A stretch of DNA of 35,253 bases from assembly GCF_001646655.1 (NCBI RefSeq), contig NZ_LPZN01000064.1, forward strand, positions 1 through 35,253. The letters run 5' to 3'. Under the pieces are notes generated by a model. It made no database searches. It was not told where the DNA came from and saw nothing but the letters and a program-made list of their open reading frames with translations. Source of the stretch: Rhodococcus gordoniae (GTDB lineage: Bacteria; Actinomycetota; Actinomycetes; Mycobacteriales; Mycobacteriaceae). Made by a program: the position numbers and the translations under genes. Shown piece after piece: positions 22,366 to 30,470 of this stretch. Numbering within the stretch: the stretch's first letter is position 1; each line of letters opens with the position of its first letter.

Positions 22366-23625
22366 ATGACGACCGGAGCAGTCTTCGAACCTGCCGGGGC
22401 GGCAGCGCCGTGCGCGCCGGTCCATGGTCCGGAACGGATCGACGCCCGACCGGCGGCCGCGGCGTCGACCGAGATGGTTGTCGACCCGCGATTCCTGCGA
22501 CTGGCCGACGCGTTCTTCTCGCTGTACAAGCGTCCCCGGGACGGCGGCGGCGCGCTCACCGCCTATCTCCACGGGGAGAAGGTCCTCGACATCTGGTCCG
22601 GCTGGTCTGCTCCCGACCGTCGATGGGGCCGCGACACGATGGCGTTGTCGTTCTCGACCGGTAAGGGTGTGGCGTCGACCGTTGTGCACCGACTCGCCGA
22701 GCGGGGAGTGATCGACTACTTCGCGCCGGTCGCCCGGTACTGGCCGGAGTTCGCCGCCAACGGCAAGGAGGACATCACCGTCGCGGACGTCCTCACCCAC
22801 CGCTCGGGTCTCCATCGGGTGCGCGGCCTGGTTCCGGGAACCCGCGGGATCCTCGAGTACGACACGACCGTCGCGGCGCTCGAAGCGGCGGCACCGGACC
22901 GTCGCCGTGAGGGCGGTTCGGGCTACCACGCCGTCACATACGGGTGGCTCGTCGCCGAGCTCGTACAGCGGGTGACCGGTCTGCCCTTCGTGGAGGTCGT
23001 GGAACGGGAGATCGCCCGGCCTCTGGGCGATCCCGATTTCTGGTACCGCGTTCCGCACGACGAACGAGGCCGGATCGCGAAGTTGTTCCCGCGACTCGCC
23101 CCCGCAGGTCTGCACTGGGGTGCGAGCGCTGCGGTGCTGTCGCGACTCGGGCCGACCCGAGGCCTGGCCGAGGCCGCGATGCCGGACGGTTTCGACAGGC
23201 TCGTCGGGGATCCGGCCGTGCACGACGCGGTGATGCCGGGGTGGAACGGGGTGTTCACGGCGCGTTCTCTCGCGCGCATGTACGGCGCGATCGCCGCCGG
23301 CGGGACGATCGACGGAGTGAAGTTCCTCGACGGCGCCACGATCGACGAGATGTCCCGGGTACGGGTACGCAGCCGGGACTACGTGCTGGGTGTGCCTATG
23401 GCGTGGCGCCTCGGCTACCACCAGCCCATCTTCGCCGGCATCCAGCGCCCTCGCGGCGCGCTCGGGCACTACGGCGTGGGTGGTTCGGGAGCCTACGCCG
23501 ACCCCGACACCGGACTGTCGCTCGCTTTCGTCACCAACCGGCTCGGTGCCGGCGCGATCCCGCTCGGGGATCTGCGCCTCGCGCGCCTCGGCGAACTCGC
23601 CCGGTCGCTCGCTCGTCGCGCCTGA
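22366..23625 (+). CDS. Serine hydrolase of the beta-lactamase/esterase (EstB, LipL-like) family
   Basis: A 419-residue serine hydrolase with class C beta-lactamase fold. The SxxK motif is S97-T-G-K100 within MALSFSTGKG, and the general-base Tyr is probably Y187 in GGSGYHAVTYGW. A later GHYGVGGSGAYADP segment corresponds to the third (KTG/HxG-like) element. The family acts mostly as carboxylesterases on short acyl esters; beta-lactamase activity is not implied. There is no signal peptide, so it is probably cytoplasmic or non-classically located. ATG 22366 is preceded by a weak purine stretch. The 25-bp palindrome upstream suggests regulation by a repressor elsewhere. Dodecin follows 92 bp downstream. 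Confidence 0.87.
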   Translation: MTTGAVFEPAGAAAPCAPVHGPERIDARPAAAASTEMVVDPRFLRLADAFFSLYKRPRDGGGALTAYLHGEKVLDIWSGWSAPDRRWGRDTMALSFSTGKGVASTVVHRLAERGVIDYFAPVARYWPEFAANGKEDITVADVLTHRSGLHRVRGLVPGTRGILEYDTTVAALEAAAPDRRREGGSGYHAVTYGWLVAELVQRVTGLPFVEVVEREIARPLGDPDFWYRVPHDERGRIAKLFPRLAPAGLHWGASAAVLSRLGPTRGLAEAAMPDGFDRLVGDPAVHDAVMPGWNGVFTARSLARMYGAIAAGGTIDGVKFLDGATIDEMSRVRVRSRDYVLGVPMAWRLGYHQPIFAGIQRPRGALGHYGVGGSGAYADPDTGLSLAFVTNRLGAGAIPLGDLRLARLGELARSLARRA

Positions 23626-23682
23626 ATCTTCCTGTCATTTTCGTGGTTCCGAGGACGAAGGTCGCTCGGGGGCGGGACGATC

Positions 23683-23705
23683 CGAATCGGAGCATCGCCG
23701 ATTCG
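23683..23705 (+). promoter_or_regulatory. Hairpin touching the dodecin ribosome binding site
   Basis: CGAATCGG (23683-23690) and CCGATTCG (23698-23705) are perfect inverted repeats with a seven-base loop. The last base overlaps the GAGGAG ribosome binding site (23705-23710) of the dodecin gene. In mRNA it would place a stem directly against the Shine-Dalgarno; as DNA it is also a possible operator. Confidence 0.5.
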
Positions 23706-23717
23706 AGGAGTTCAGCC

Positions 23718-23942
23718 ATGAGCCATGTCTACCGGGTGATCGAGGTCGTCGGATCGTCGACGACGGGAGTCGACGACGCGATCGCGAAAGCGGTGGCGCG
23801 AGCAGCGGAGACTACGCGGCATCTCGAGTGGTTCGAGACGGTCAACATCCGGGGCCACATCGACGACGGGCGGGTGGCGCATACGCAGGTCACTCTCAAG
23901 ATCGGTTTCCGCATCGAGTCGGGTGCCGAAGCGGACATCTGA
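23718..23942 (+). CDS. Dodecin (flavin-binding dodecamer)
   Basis: A 74-residue dodecin, a small beta-alpha-beta-beta protein that assembles into a dodecamer and stores FMN/FAD and often CoA. The family pattern is complete: VYRVIEVVGSSTTGVDDAIAKAVARAAETTRHLEWFETVNIRGHI, with the flavin-stacking Trp in HLEWFE, then AHTQVTLKIGFRI. Length is standard. ATG 23718 has GAGGAG seven bases upstream. It lies between a serine hydrolase and the flavoenzyme FprB, so a flavin-buffering role beside FprB is plausible but not shown. Confidence 0.93.
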   Translation: MSHVYRVIEVVGSSTTGVDDAIAKAVARAAETTRHLEWFETVNIRGHIDDGRVAHTQVTLKIGFRIESGAEADI

Positions 23943-23977
23943 CGCGCCTCGGCAGTCCGAAATGCGCTGATGTCGGT

Positions 23978-23996
23978 TCGAGAACGCGGTTCTCGA
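23978..23996. promoter_or_regulatory. 19-bp perfect palindrome between dodecin and fprB
   Basis: TCGAGAAC (23978-23985), GCG, then GTTCTCGA (23989-23996) is a perfect 8+3+8 palindrome. It lies about 70 bp upstream of fprB and 36 bp after the dodecin stop. It may be an operator of fprB or a short terminator of dodecin; no T-tract follows. Confidence 0.5.
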
Positions 23997-24001
23997 CCAA
24001 A

Positions 24002-24019
24002 ACTGGAACGTGTACTAGT
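24002..24019. promoter_or_regulatory. Imperfect palindrome overlapping the probable fprB promoter
   Basis: ACTGGAAC-GT-GTACTAGT has six of eight paired positions and resembles the AACnnGTT-type core of actinobacterial steroid/fatty-acid repressor sites. TAGTCT at 24016-24021 could serve as the -10 element of fprB. Assignment to a particular regulator is not supported. Confidence 0.35.
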
Positions 24020-24067
24020 CTGAGGCCGGTTCGTTGTCCGGAATCGGCACGGTAGGCAGGTAGAACT

Positions 24068-25747
24068 GTGGCTTATGTAATCACCCAGGCGTGCTGCAAC
24101 GACGCCTCGTGTGTCGAGGTCTGCCCGGTCAACTGCATCCACCCGACACCCGACGAAGCACCCTTCGCGACCACGGAGATGCTCTACATCGATGCCGACA
24201 CGTGCATCGACTGCGGGGCCTGTGTCGACGAGTGCCCGGTGGATGCGATCGCCGCCGACAACGAACTCACGCCGGCGCAGGAGCCGTATCTCGAGATCAA
24301 CGCCGAGTACTACCGTCGCTACCCGATCGGACCGGACTGGCCCGAGCTGCGCACGCGCCGCAAGCTGCCCGCCGAGCTGGGCACGCTGCGGGTGGCGATC
24401 GTCGGCTCGGGTCCTGCGGCGTGCTACGCGGCGATGGATCTGGTGACGCACTCGGCGGTGCAGGTCGACATCTTCGACCGCCTGCCCACCCCCTACGGTC
24501 TCGTCCGCGCCGGTGTGGCCCCCGATCATCAGAGCACCAAGGGAGTCGGCGACCTCTTCCGCAGCGCCATCGGCCACAAGAACACCCAGTGCTATTTCAA
24601 CGTCGAGGTCGGCACCCACATCACCCACGAGGAACTGCTCGCGCACCATCACGCGGTGATCTACGCCGTCGGTGCCGCAGGCGACCGCACGCTGGGCATC
24701 CCGGGTGAGGACCTCGTGGGCAGCCGCGCCGCGACCGAGTTCGTCGCCTGGTACAACGGCCACCCCGATTTCGCCGATCACACCTTCGACCTGTCTGCCG
24801 AGCGCGCGGTGATCATCGGCAACGGCAACGTCGCCCTGGACGTCGCGCGAGCCCTGGTGATGGACCCCGACGAGCTCGCGCGCACCGACATCGCCGAACA
24901 CGCCCTCGAGGCGCTGCGGAAGTCGAACATCCGCGAGGTCGTGGTCGTGGGCCGGCGCGGCCCGGCGCAGGCCGCCTACACCAACCCGGAACTGCTCGCG
25001 CTCGGCTCGCTGCCCGGTGTCGATGTGGTCGTCGACCGGGATGAGGTCGAACTCGACCCGGTCAGCCGCGCGCTGATCGACGATCCGCAGGTCGAACCCC
25101 GCCTGGCGCTGAAGGTGCGGCAGGTCGAGGGTTTCGCGCAGCGCACCGCCACCGAGGGCAACAAGCGGATCGTGCTGCGCTATCTCGCCTCGCCGGTGGA
25201 GATCTCCGGCGACGGTGTCGTCGAGTCGATCACGCTCGAACGCAACGAACTCGTCGAGGTCGACGGTCGGCTCGAGGCCCGTCCGACAGGGGAGACCGAG
25301 ACCCTCGAGACGGGGCTGGTGCTGCGCTCGATCGGCTATCGAGGCACCGCGCCGGCGGGTCTGCCCTTCGACGAGCGGCGCGGGGTCATCCCCAACGACT
25401 GCGGTCGGGTGATCGACGCCGAAACCGGAGCGCCGGTGCCCGGTGTCTACACCGCGGGCTGGATCAAGCGTGGTCCCAGTGGCGTGATCGGCACCAACAA
25501 GCAGTGCTCTGCGGAAACCGTCGAGAAGATCCTCGACGATTTCGTCGAGGGCAAGTTGCCCGAGCCGGTCGCCGACCGGGAGAAGCTGGCGGCGCTGGTT
25601 GCCGAGCGGCGCCCCGAGCACATCGACTACCGCGGTTGGCTGCAGATCGACAAGCAGGAGAAGTCCCGCGGTTCTGCGGCGGGACGCTCGCGGCTGAAGT
25701 TCGTGTCGATCGAGGAGATGCTCGCGGCCTCACGAATCGAGTCGTGA
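24068..25747 (+). CDS. fprB: Ferredoxin fused to ferredoxin-NADP reductase (FprB)
   Basis: A 559-residue fusion enzyme. Residues 1-100 are a bacterial 7Fe/8Fe ferredoxin with clusters bound by ACCNDASCVEVCPVNC and CIDCGACVDECPVDA. Residues from about 110 form an adrenodoxin-reductase-like NADPH:ferredoxin oxidoreductase: FAD motif VAIVGSGPAACYAA, YGLVRAGVAPDH, the NADP-binding VIIGNGNVALDVARALV, and AGWIKRGPSGVIGTNK near the end. It passes electrons from NADPH through FAD to Fe-S centres, serving cytochromes P450 or other redox partners. The layout equals mycobacterial FprB. The GTG start at 24068 is followed at once by the ferredoxin sequence. Two palindromes lie in its promoter region. Confidence 0.94.
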   Translation: MAYVITQACCNDASCVEVCPVNCIHPTPDEAPFATTEMLYIDADTCIDCGACVDECPVDAIAADNELTPAQEPYLEINAEYYRRYPIGPDWPELRTRRKLPAELGTLRVAIVGSGPAACYAAMDLVTHSAVQVDIFDRLPTPYGLVRAGVAPDHQSTKGVGDLFRSAIGHKNTQCYFNVEVGTHITHEELLAHHHAVIYAVGAAGDRTLGIPGEDLVGSRAATEFVAWYNGHPDFADHTFDLSAERAVIIGNGNVALDVARALVMDPDELARTDIAEHALEALRKSNIREVVVVGRRGPAQAAYTNPELLALGSLPGVDVVVDRDEVELDPVSRALIDDPQVEPRLALKVRQVEGFAQRTATEGNKRIVLRYLASPVEISGDGVVESITLERNELVEVDGRLEARPTGETETLETGLVLRSIGYRGTAPAGLPFDERRGVIPNDCGRVIDAETGAPVPGVYTAGWIKRGPSGVIGTNKQCSAETVEKILDDFVEGKLPEPVADREKLAALVAERRPEHIDYRGWLQIDKQEKSRGSAAGRSRLKFVSIEEMLAASRIES

Positions 25748-25835
25748 GCCGTCGGCCGTAGTTTCGCGTTATTCGTTGCCGCAGCTCCCCTCGGCCGCGA
25801 GGCGTAACCCCGCATCGGAGGGGGAACCCGGGCGT

Positions 25836-26123
25836 ATGGCGCAGCAAGCTCGGCCCGCAGTCGCGGCGTCGAGTCGATGGATCGATACCGACGGGATCCG
25901 CTATCCCTCCGGCGACACGCACGCGTGGACGCCCGGCACCAATCAGACCCTGTGCGGGGTTCCGCTCTCCCGCGCGCGCCTCGATCGCTTCCCGCACGTG
26001 CCGTGGAGCGATGCGCTGTACCTGGCGGAACTGGGCGAACACGGCGTCGTCCCGTGTGGGCGTTGCGCGGCGGCCACCCGCAGCGACCGGCCTCGGTGGA
26101 CGCGCACGAACCCACGGCCGTGA
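25836..26123 (+). CDS. Small conserved hypothetical protein with possible zinc-binding Cys residues
   Basis: A 95-residue protein. Visible features are W-IDTDGIRYPSGDTHAW, GTNQTLCGVPLSRARLDRFPHVPW and a C-terminal VPCGRCAAATR with a CxxC pair; together with LCG and nearby His residues these could bind a metal. The pattern 'HAW..GT..TLCG' occurs in small actinobacterial hypotheticals of unknown function. ATG 25836 lies in the same frame as a slightly longer possible start, but GGAGGGGGA at 25817-25825 favours it. There is no signal peptide. It may be co-transcribed with the next hypothetical gene 78 bp downstream. Confidence 0.6.
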   Translation: MAQQARPAVAASSRWIDTDGIRYPSGDTHAWTPGTNQTLCGVPLSRARLDRFPHVPWSDALYLAELGEHGVVPCGRCAAATRSDRPRWTRTNPRP

Positions 26124-26201
26124 GTCTCGTGGTCGTGCGCCGGCCGGAGTCGACCACTGTTGCCTCGCACTCCCACCCACGGTCTTCGTTACGGTGCCGA
26201 G

Positions 26202-26573
26202 ATGACCACTGCCGATGCCGCGCATCACTCGCCGTCCACCGTCGATCTGAATGGAAGGGTGTTCGCCGGTGTCGGCAACTCGCCCACCGGGCAGGTCGAT
26301 GGCGCCACACGCTTTCGGTATCACCAGGACGATGCTGTCATCTGGGCCGATTACGACGGCGGAAAGATAGTGCGGGGTTTCCTCGTCGGGACACGTAACG
26401 GTGAGCGACTGAACTTCCGGTATGTCCACCTCGGTGTCGACGGCTCGACCGCGAGCGGAGTCTGCGACAGCCGGATCGAGGTGCTCAGCGACGGCCGCAT
26501 ACGCCTCGAAGAGAGCTGGGCCTGGGAATCGCGTCCTGAGAAGGGCACGAGCGTGGTCGAAGAGATCCGCTGA
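26202..26573 (+). CDS. Small conserved hypothetical protein (beta-rich; sometimes mislabelled N-acetylglutamate synthase)
   Basis: A 123-residue soluble protein with alternating short strands: LNGRVFAGVGNSPTGQVDGATRFRYHQDD, AVIWADYDGGKIVRGFLVGTR, GERLNFRYVHLG and IEVLSDGRIRLEESWAWES. Repeated aromatic residues and glycine turns suggest a small beta-barrel. Similar short proteins in public genomes often carry an 'N-acetylglutamate synthase' label, for which no acetyltransferase (GNAT) motif is visible here, so that name is not used. ATG 26202 is preceded by CCGAG, a weak ribosome binding site. No transmembrane or export signal is present. Confidence 0.65.
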   Translation: MTTADAAHHSPSTVDLNGRVFAGVGNSPTGQVDGATRFRYHQDDAVIWADYDGGKIVRGFLVGTRNGERLNFRYVHLGVDGSTASGVCDSRIEVLSDGRIRLEESWAWESRPEKGTSVVEEIR

Positions 26574-26807
26574 CCACGGCCTTCCGGAGGGCTCTACGAC
26601 TCCGGCACGCGGCCGGCCCGGATCGTCGGCCTCGGCCGACCGCCGGACCGAAGTCTCGAGCGTTCGTGTATTCGCCCTGTGGCCGGACCATGCCATCGGC
26701 ACGGCGATAGGCTGGGGGTCCCAGAGCGTGGTGTCGCGGCGACGGTGCCGATGCTCCCGCTGCTGTCGATGCCTGTACCGACCGCACCGACTTTCGAAAG
26801 TGTGCCC

Positions 26808-27503
26808 ATGGCCGACCTGAACCCCGACCGTCTGAGTCGCACGATGGCCGAACTCGCCCGTTCCTTCGACGGCGCCGGTACGGATCTCGACGCGACCCTG
26901 CAGCGCATCACTGCTGCCGCGGTGGAGCTGATTCCGGGCGCCGACAGCGCCGACGTGCTCGTCATCGCCGACCGTGGAAAGTACGAATCGTACGCAGCGA
27001 CCTCGCAGTTGCCTCCGCAGATCGATTCGCTGCAAGCTCGGGTCGGGGAAGGACCGTGCGTGGATGCTGCCACGGACACGGTGTTCACCCGCAGCGACGA
27101 CCTGGCTGCGGAATCGCGCTGGCCCCTGTTCACTGCGGCGGCCGTCGAAGCCGGGGTGCGCAGCATCCTGTCGTTCCGGCTCTATACCCACAACATGCAG
27201 GCGGGGGCGCTGAACTTGTTCTCCTCCGAACCGAATGTCTTCGACGAGGAGTCGATCCACATCGGGGAAGTGCTGGCAGCTCACGCCGCGATCGCATTCG
27301 TCTCGGCGCGCCGACAGACGCAGTTGCATTCGGCGATCGCATCCCGGGATCTGATCGGCCAGGCCAAAGGCATGCTCATGGAACGTTTCGCTGTGAGCGC
27401 CGATCGCGCCTTCGCGATGATGGTGACTCTGTCGCAGGAGTCGAATGTGCCGGTGGCGACCATCGCGGGCCGCATCGTAGAGCTGGGGCCGCAACACGAC
27501 TGA
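26808..27503 (+). CDS. GAF-ANTAR domain RNA-binding antiterminator regulator
   Basis: A 231-residue regulator. A GAF sensor spans about residues 28-165 (VELIPGADSADVLVIADRGKYESYAATS ... RSILSFRLYTHNMQAGALNLFS). A C-terminal ANTAR domain covers about 175-225 (AIASRDLIGQAKGMLMERFAVSADRAFAMMVTLSQESN), a three-helix unit that binds paired RNA hairpins and prevents premature termination. No obvious ANTAR target hairpin pair was noticed nearby. ATG 26808 is preceded by GAAAG. In-frame Met codons further upstream fall in a stretch without coding character. The 234-bp upstream gap holds a possible -10 (TAGGCT near 26707) and nothing else recognisable. Confidence 0.88.
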   Translation: MADLNPDRLSRTMAELARSFDGAGTDLDATLQRITAAAVELIPGADSADVLVIADRGKYESYAATSQLPPQIDSLQARVGEGPCVDAATDTVFTRSDDLAAESRWPLFTAAAVEAGVRSILSFRLYTHNMQAGALNLFSSEPNVFDEESIHIGEVLAAHAAIAFVSARRQTQLHSAIASRDLIGQAKGMLMERFAVSADRAFAMMVTLSQESNVPVATIAGRIVELGPQHD

Positions 27504-27693
27504 CCAGCTTCCTGCTACCGCCGACCACAGTGGCGACCGCATGCAGGAGCGCACCGCTCGCGGGCCGCAGATAGTCGAGGGTCAGGCCCGTCGTCACGAT
27601 CGAAGGGCCGAGAGCCGTGCCGGCAGCGACAGTGAGTGCGTTGTCCGCTGCACAGGCCGGAATGCCGCCGTGCACGAAACCGCATTGTGAATT
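27496..27693 (-). pseudogene. PaaI-type (hotdog) thioesterase relic
   Basis: The gap between the GAF-ANTAR and WS/DGAT genes encodes on the minus strand about 65 residues: GFVHGGIPACAADNALTVAAG, then TALGPSIVTTGLTLDYLRPASG and ALLHAVATVVGGSRKLVSR. The HGG followed by AADNA, the LTLDYLRPA strand and the VVGGSRK turn are the central hotdog core of PaaI/YdiI thioesterases. Sequence on both sides is not thioesterase-like: upstream it runs into the end of the WS/DGAT frame without a start, and downstream it collides with the GAF-ANTAR stop. It is a truncated remnant, about half the usual 130-140 residues. The GTG at 27675 is not a credible natural start. Confidence 0.65.
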
Positions 27694-27704
27694 GCGGTGA
27701 CGAC

Positions 27705-29033
27705 CTACTGTGCGGATCCCCCTTCGGAAGCGATGATCGCGTGGAACTGTTCGCGCAGCGCATCTTCGAGGTCATCGATCTCCGGAACGAGATCGGGATC
27801 GACGGTGATCGTCACGGTCAGCGTGCCGGCATACGACAGTGCCACGAAGGCGACTCCGATGTTTCCCGTACCGACGATCATCGGAACGATCGAGGTGACC
27901 GGCGCCCCGGCGAGGGTAACGGCCGACGACGGTCCCGGCAGGTCGGACAGAAAAGTATTGACCAGATGTTGGCGGTTCACGAACCAGCGGAACACCCCGA
28001 CGGCAGCGAGAATCCGGAAGAGTGGGCCCATCAGCGCAGCGGACAGACCTCGCACGCTCGACTTCTGGGCGCGGGTTCGGCGGGAGACGGAAACCAGCCG
28101 CTGGTGCGGGGTTCCCTCCAGCGGCACCCGGACGGGCATGACGCCCACCCGATTTCCCAATCGGCCACGCGTGGTCGCGGTGCGGGCGGACACCGGCACC
28201 GAGACGACCAATTCGGACGGAAACTCGCCGCGCGCGTGCAGGACCGTGGCCAGGGCACCACCGACCGCGACCAGCAGCACATCGTTGACGGTCGCGTGCC
28301 GTCGTCGTCCCGTCCGACGGACGGTGTCCAGATCCACCTCGACCGTCCTGAACGCACGGCGAACACCGGTGGGCGCATTGAACGAACATCGAGGAGCACG
28401 TCCGCCGGAACCCCGTCCGAGCTCGGCCTGCGGAGCTCGCCGCACACTGTGCAGACGTCCGATCATGTTGTCGGCGAGGAGTTCTCCCGTTCGCGGACTC
28501 GTAGAAGGTGGAGCATCTTCGTACCTGGATGCCGCACTGTTCACGCCGTCGACGAGATGCGCGAGGATCGCCAGACCGCCGATCCCGTCGGCCAGGACAT
28601 GGTGCAGGACCATCACCATCGCCGTGTGTCCGTGCGGATCCGCGATGTCGGTGACGAGGAGCGCGCGCCACAGCGGCCGGGACGGAGGCAGCGGTCGGGT
28701 GAGGGCCTCCACGGCGAGTGTGATGGCGGCGTCCCGATCACCGGCGGCCGGGCACCGCACCTGCGACAGGTGAGCATCGATGTCGAAGTGGTCGTCGTCG
28801 AACCAGTAAGGCCGTCCGAGTCCGGGTGCAGGTCGGATCAGGCGTTGCCGCAGCCGTCGGATGCCGGAGAGCCGCTCGGCGAATGCCGCCCGCAGAGTCG
28901 CCGGATCCGAGCCACCCTCGCCGGCGAAGAAGATCACGGCACCGACGTGCAGAGGCACCGGCCCGACGTCGGAGGCGAGTTCGGTCAGGTCGCCGGGGCC
29001 GATGCGGTCTATGCGGCTCGAATCCGCCACCAT
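27705..29033 (-). CDS. WS/DGAT-family acyltransferase (wax ester synthase / diacylglycerol acyltransferase)
   Basis: A 442-residue acyl-CoA-dependent acyltransferase making triacylglycerols or wax esters for storage lipid. The catalytic HHxxxDG motif is H144-H145-VLA-D149-G150. The second family signature, an NDVLL-type motif (ATVNDVLLVAVGGAL) lies near residue 265, and the C-terminal domain contains TFLSDLPGPSSAVTLAGAPV. Length and order are standard. Such enzymes attach to the inner membrane or lipid bodies. ATG 29033 is preceded by a weak purine stretch. It is divergent from the ABM-like gene and directly downstream of it lies the thioesterase relic. Confidence 0.88.
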   Translation of the reverse strand: MVADSSRIDRIGPGDLTELASDVGPVPLHVGAVIFFAGEGGSDPATLRAAFAERLSGIRRLRQRLIRPAPGLGRPYWFDDDHFDIDAHLSQVRCPAAGDRDAAITLAVEALTRPLPPSRPLWRALLVTDIADPHGHTAMVMVLHHVLADGIGGLAILAHLVDGVNSAASRYEDAPPSTSPRTGELLADNMIGRLHSVRRAPQAELGRGSGGRAPRCSFNAPTGVRRAFRTVEVDLDTVRRTGRRRHATVNDVLLVAVGGALATVLHARGEFPSELVVSVPVSARTATTRGRLGNRVGVMPVRVPLEGTPHQRLVSVSRRTRAQKSSVRGLSAALMGPLFRILAAVGVFRWFVNRQHLVNTFLSDLPGPSSAVTLAGAPVTSIVPMIVGTGNIGVAFVALSYAGTLTVTITVDPDLVPEIDDLEDALREQFHAIIASEGGSAQ

Positions 29034-29242
29034 TCGAGGATCGCAGACGGATGGGGCGGAAGAAGCAGTAACCGCAGAGCGTCGTGGATGTCGATCCGCT
29101 CGGGGCGATGACCCGCGACGTCACCTCGTCGTCGGGCTCGCGCCGCCGACGATGCCCTATTGCTTACGGCGGCGCAGGGGAGCAGTGTGGAACACGGGAA
29201 ACGACCGGCGACGCCGTGTCGGCGCCGCCCCGAGGAGAGGGG

Positions 29243-29872
29243 GTGCCGATCGTGTTTGCACGCTCGACCACCATTCACGCCCATCCGTCGTACATCGACT
29301 CCGGGATCAAGCACGTACGTGACATCGTCATGCCGGCGCTGGCGGACATCGACGGCTGCCTGGGACTGTCCCTGCTGATCGATCGCGGCTCGGGCCGCTG
29401 CATCGCCACCAGTTCATGGCGGGACGAGGATGTGTTGCGCTCCAGCGAAGGCCTGGTCCGCATGCTCCGTGACGAGGCGGCCCGGATGTTCCATGCTGCC
29501 ACGGAGGTGTCGCAATGGGAGATCGCCGTGATGCATCGCGATCATCATGCGACTCGTGGAGCCTGCTGCCGTGTCACCTGGGTCGAACTCGAACCGGCCC
29601 GACTCGATCGTGGAGTGGACATGTGGAAGATGGCAGCGTTGCCGAGGATGGAGGAACTCGAGGGCTTCTGCAGTGCCAGTCTGATGCTCGACCGCGCCAC
29701 CGGCCGCGGGGTGTCGTCGTTGACTTTCGACAACGCACAGGCGATGGAGAGCAACGGAGACCGCATCGACGCCATCCGGGCCGAGGTGACTCACGCGGCA
29801 GACGCGAAGGTGCTCGATACCGGTGAGTTCGAACTCGCCATCGCGCATCTGCACGTCCCCGAACTGGTCTGA
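29243..29872 (+). CDS. Tandem ABM-like (ferredoxin-fold) protein of unknown function
   Basis: A 209-residue soluble protein made of two similar halves of about 100 residues. The first begins VFARSTTIHAHPSYIDSGIKHVRDIVMPALADIDGCLGLSLLID and continues with SSWRDEDVLRSSEGLVRMLRDEAARMF. The second contains LDRGVDMWKMAALPRMEELEGFCSASLMLDRATGRGVSSLTF. The repeated 'LPxMxxxxGfxgxSLmxDRxtGR' pattern is that of antibiotic-biosynthesis-monooxygenase-like dimeric alpha/beta barrels, but no activity can be assigned. GTG 29243 is preceded by AGGAGAGG; GTG 29252 (VFARSTT) is an alternative start that matches shorter relatives. Confidence 0.7.
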   Translation: MPIVFARSTTIHAHPSYIDSGIKHVRDIVMPALADIDGCLGLSLLIDRGSGRCIATSSWRDEDVLRSSEGLVRMLRDEAARMFHAATEVSQWEIAVMHRDHHATRGACCRVTWVELEPARLDRGVDMWKMAALPRMEELEGFCSASLMLDRATGRGVSSLTFDNAQAMESNGDRIDAIRAEVTHAADAKVLDTGEFELAIAHLHVPELV

Positions 29873-29945
29873 ACCGAAACGGGAAATATGGAAAACTGCT
29901 GCACTGCTGTGGATTCCGGCAACCAGCCCGTGCCGCGGCGGGGTG

Positions 29946-30470
29946 TCATCCGCCGTGTGGTGGCCGGGCATCGTCGATATCGTGACGGTTCTGCAACGAC
30001 GGCAGTATCCAGAAACCGAAGAACATCACCAGCGCGATGGCAGCTGCGACTATTCCGGCGGGCATATTTGCGACGAAGCTGAAGATCAGCAGGACGACAC
30101 CGACGATGGCCAGTCCCAGAACGGTGATACCTGCGATCGCCAGTCGTTGTCCGGTCGCGACGAGCGTGGCCAGGGCATGCTGCCGGAACAACAGCCGGTG
30201 CAGTCCGACAGGCGCGACCAGCAAGATCACCGCGGTCACCGAGAGAGCGACCGTGACCAGATAGATCACCTTCTGCGCGTCCGACAGCTCCTCGAATCGC
30301 TGCTGGAACGGCAACGTGAGCAGGAATCCGGTCAGGAGCTGAACACCCGTCTGTACGACGCGCAGTTCCTGCAGCAGGTTGTTCCAGTTGCGGTCGAGTC
30401 GCTGGGTCTCGGTTTCACCGCGCTCCCGGTAGTTCCATGCCGCGTCGTCGCGAGAGCCCGTGTCGTCCAT
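29946..30470 (-). CDS. DUF6328-type four-helix membrane protein
   Basis: A 174-residue integral membrane protein. A soluble N terminus (ETETQRLDRNWNNLLQELRVVQTGVQ) precedes four hydrophobic segments: LLTGFLLTLPF, VIYLVTVALSVTAVILLVAPVG, LAIAGITVLGLAIVGVVLLIFSF and AGIVAAAIALVMFFGFWILP. The 'LDRNWxxLLQELRVxQTGVQxLTGFLLTxPFQxRF' opening is characteristic of the DUF6328 family of actinobacteria, of unknown function. ATG 30470 is chosen because the family begins shortly before that motif; an in-frame ATG at 30488 would add six residues. It converges with the ABM-like gene and is divergent from the L,D-transpeptidase gene. Confidence 0.75.
   Translation of the reverse strand: MDDTGSRDDAAWNYRERGETETQRLDRNWNNLLQELRVVQTGVQLLTGFLLTLPFQQRFEELSDAQKVIYLVTVALSVTAVILLVAPVGLHRLLFRQHALATLVATGQRLAIAGITVLGLAIVGVVLLIFSFVANMPAGIVAAAIALVMFFGFWILPSLQNRHDIDDARPPHGG

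Noticed and set aside
24002-24019. A definite KstR (steroid repressor) site in front of fprB
   Set aside because: The similarity to the AACnnGTT core is partial, with mismatches in one half, and no steroid gene is nearby, so only an unnamed palindrome is reported.
23729-25621. A 630-codon minus-strand frame opposite dodecin and fprB
   Set aside because: The opposite strand encodes FprB with all cofactor motifs; the antisense product has only the skewed composition typical of high-GC shadows.
26202-26573. N-acetylglutamate synthase as the product name of the 123-residue protein
   Set aside because: No acetyl-CoA binding (GNAT) motif is visible; the name appears to be inherited misannotation.
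26573-26808. A possible small gene in the gap before the GAF-ANTAR gene
   Set aside because: Frames there are short, unlike coding sequence in this genome, and have no ribosome binding site; only a possible -10 hexamer is visible.
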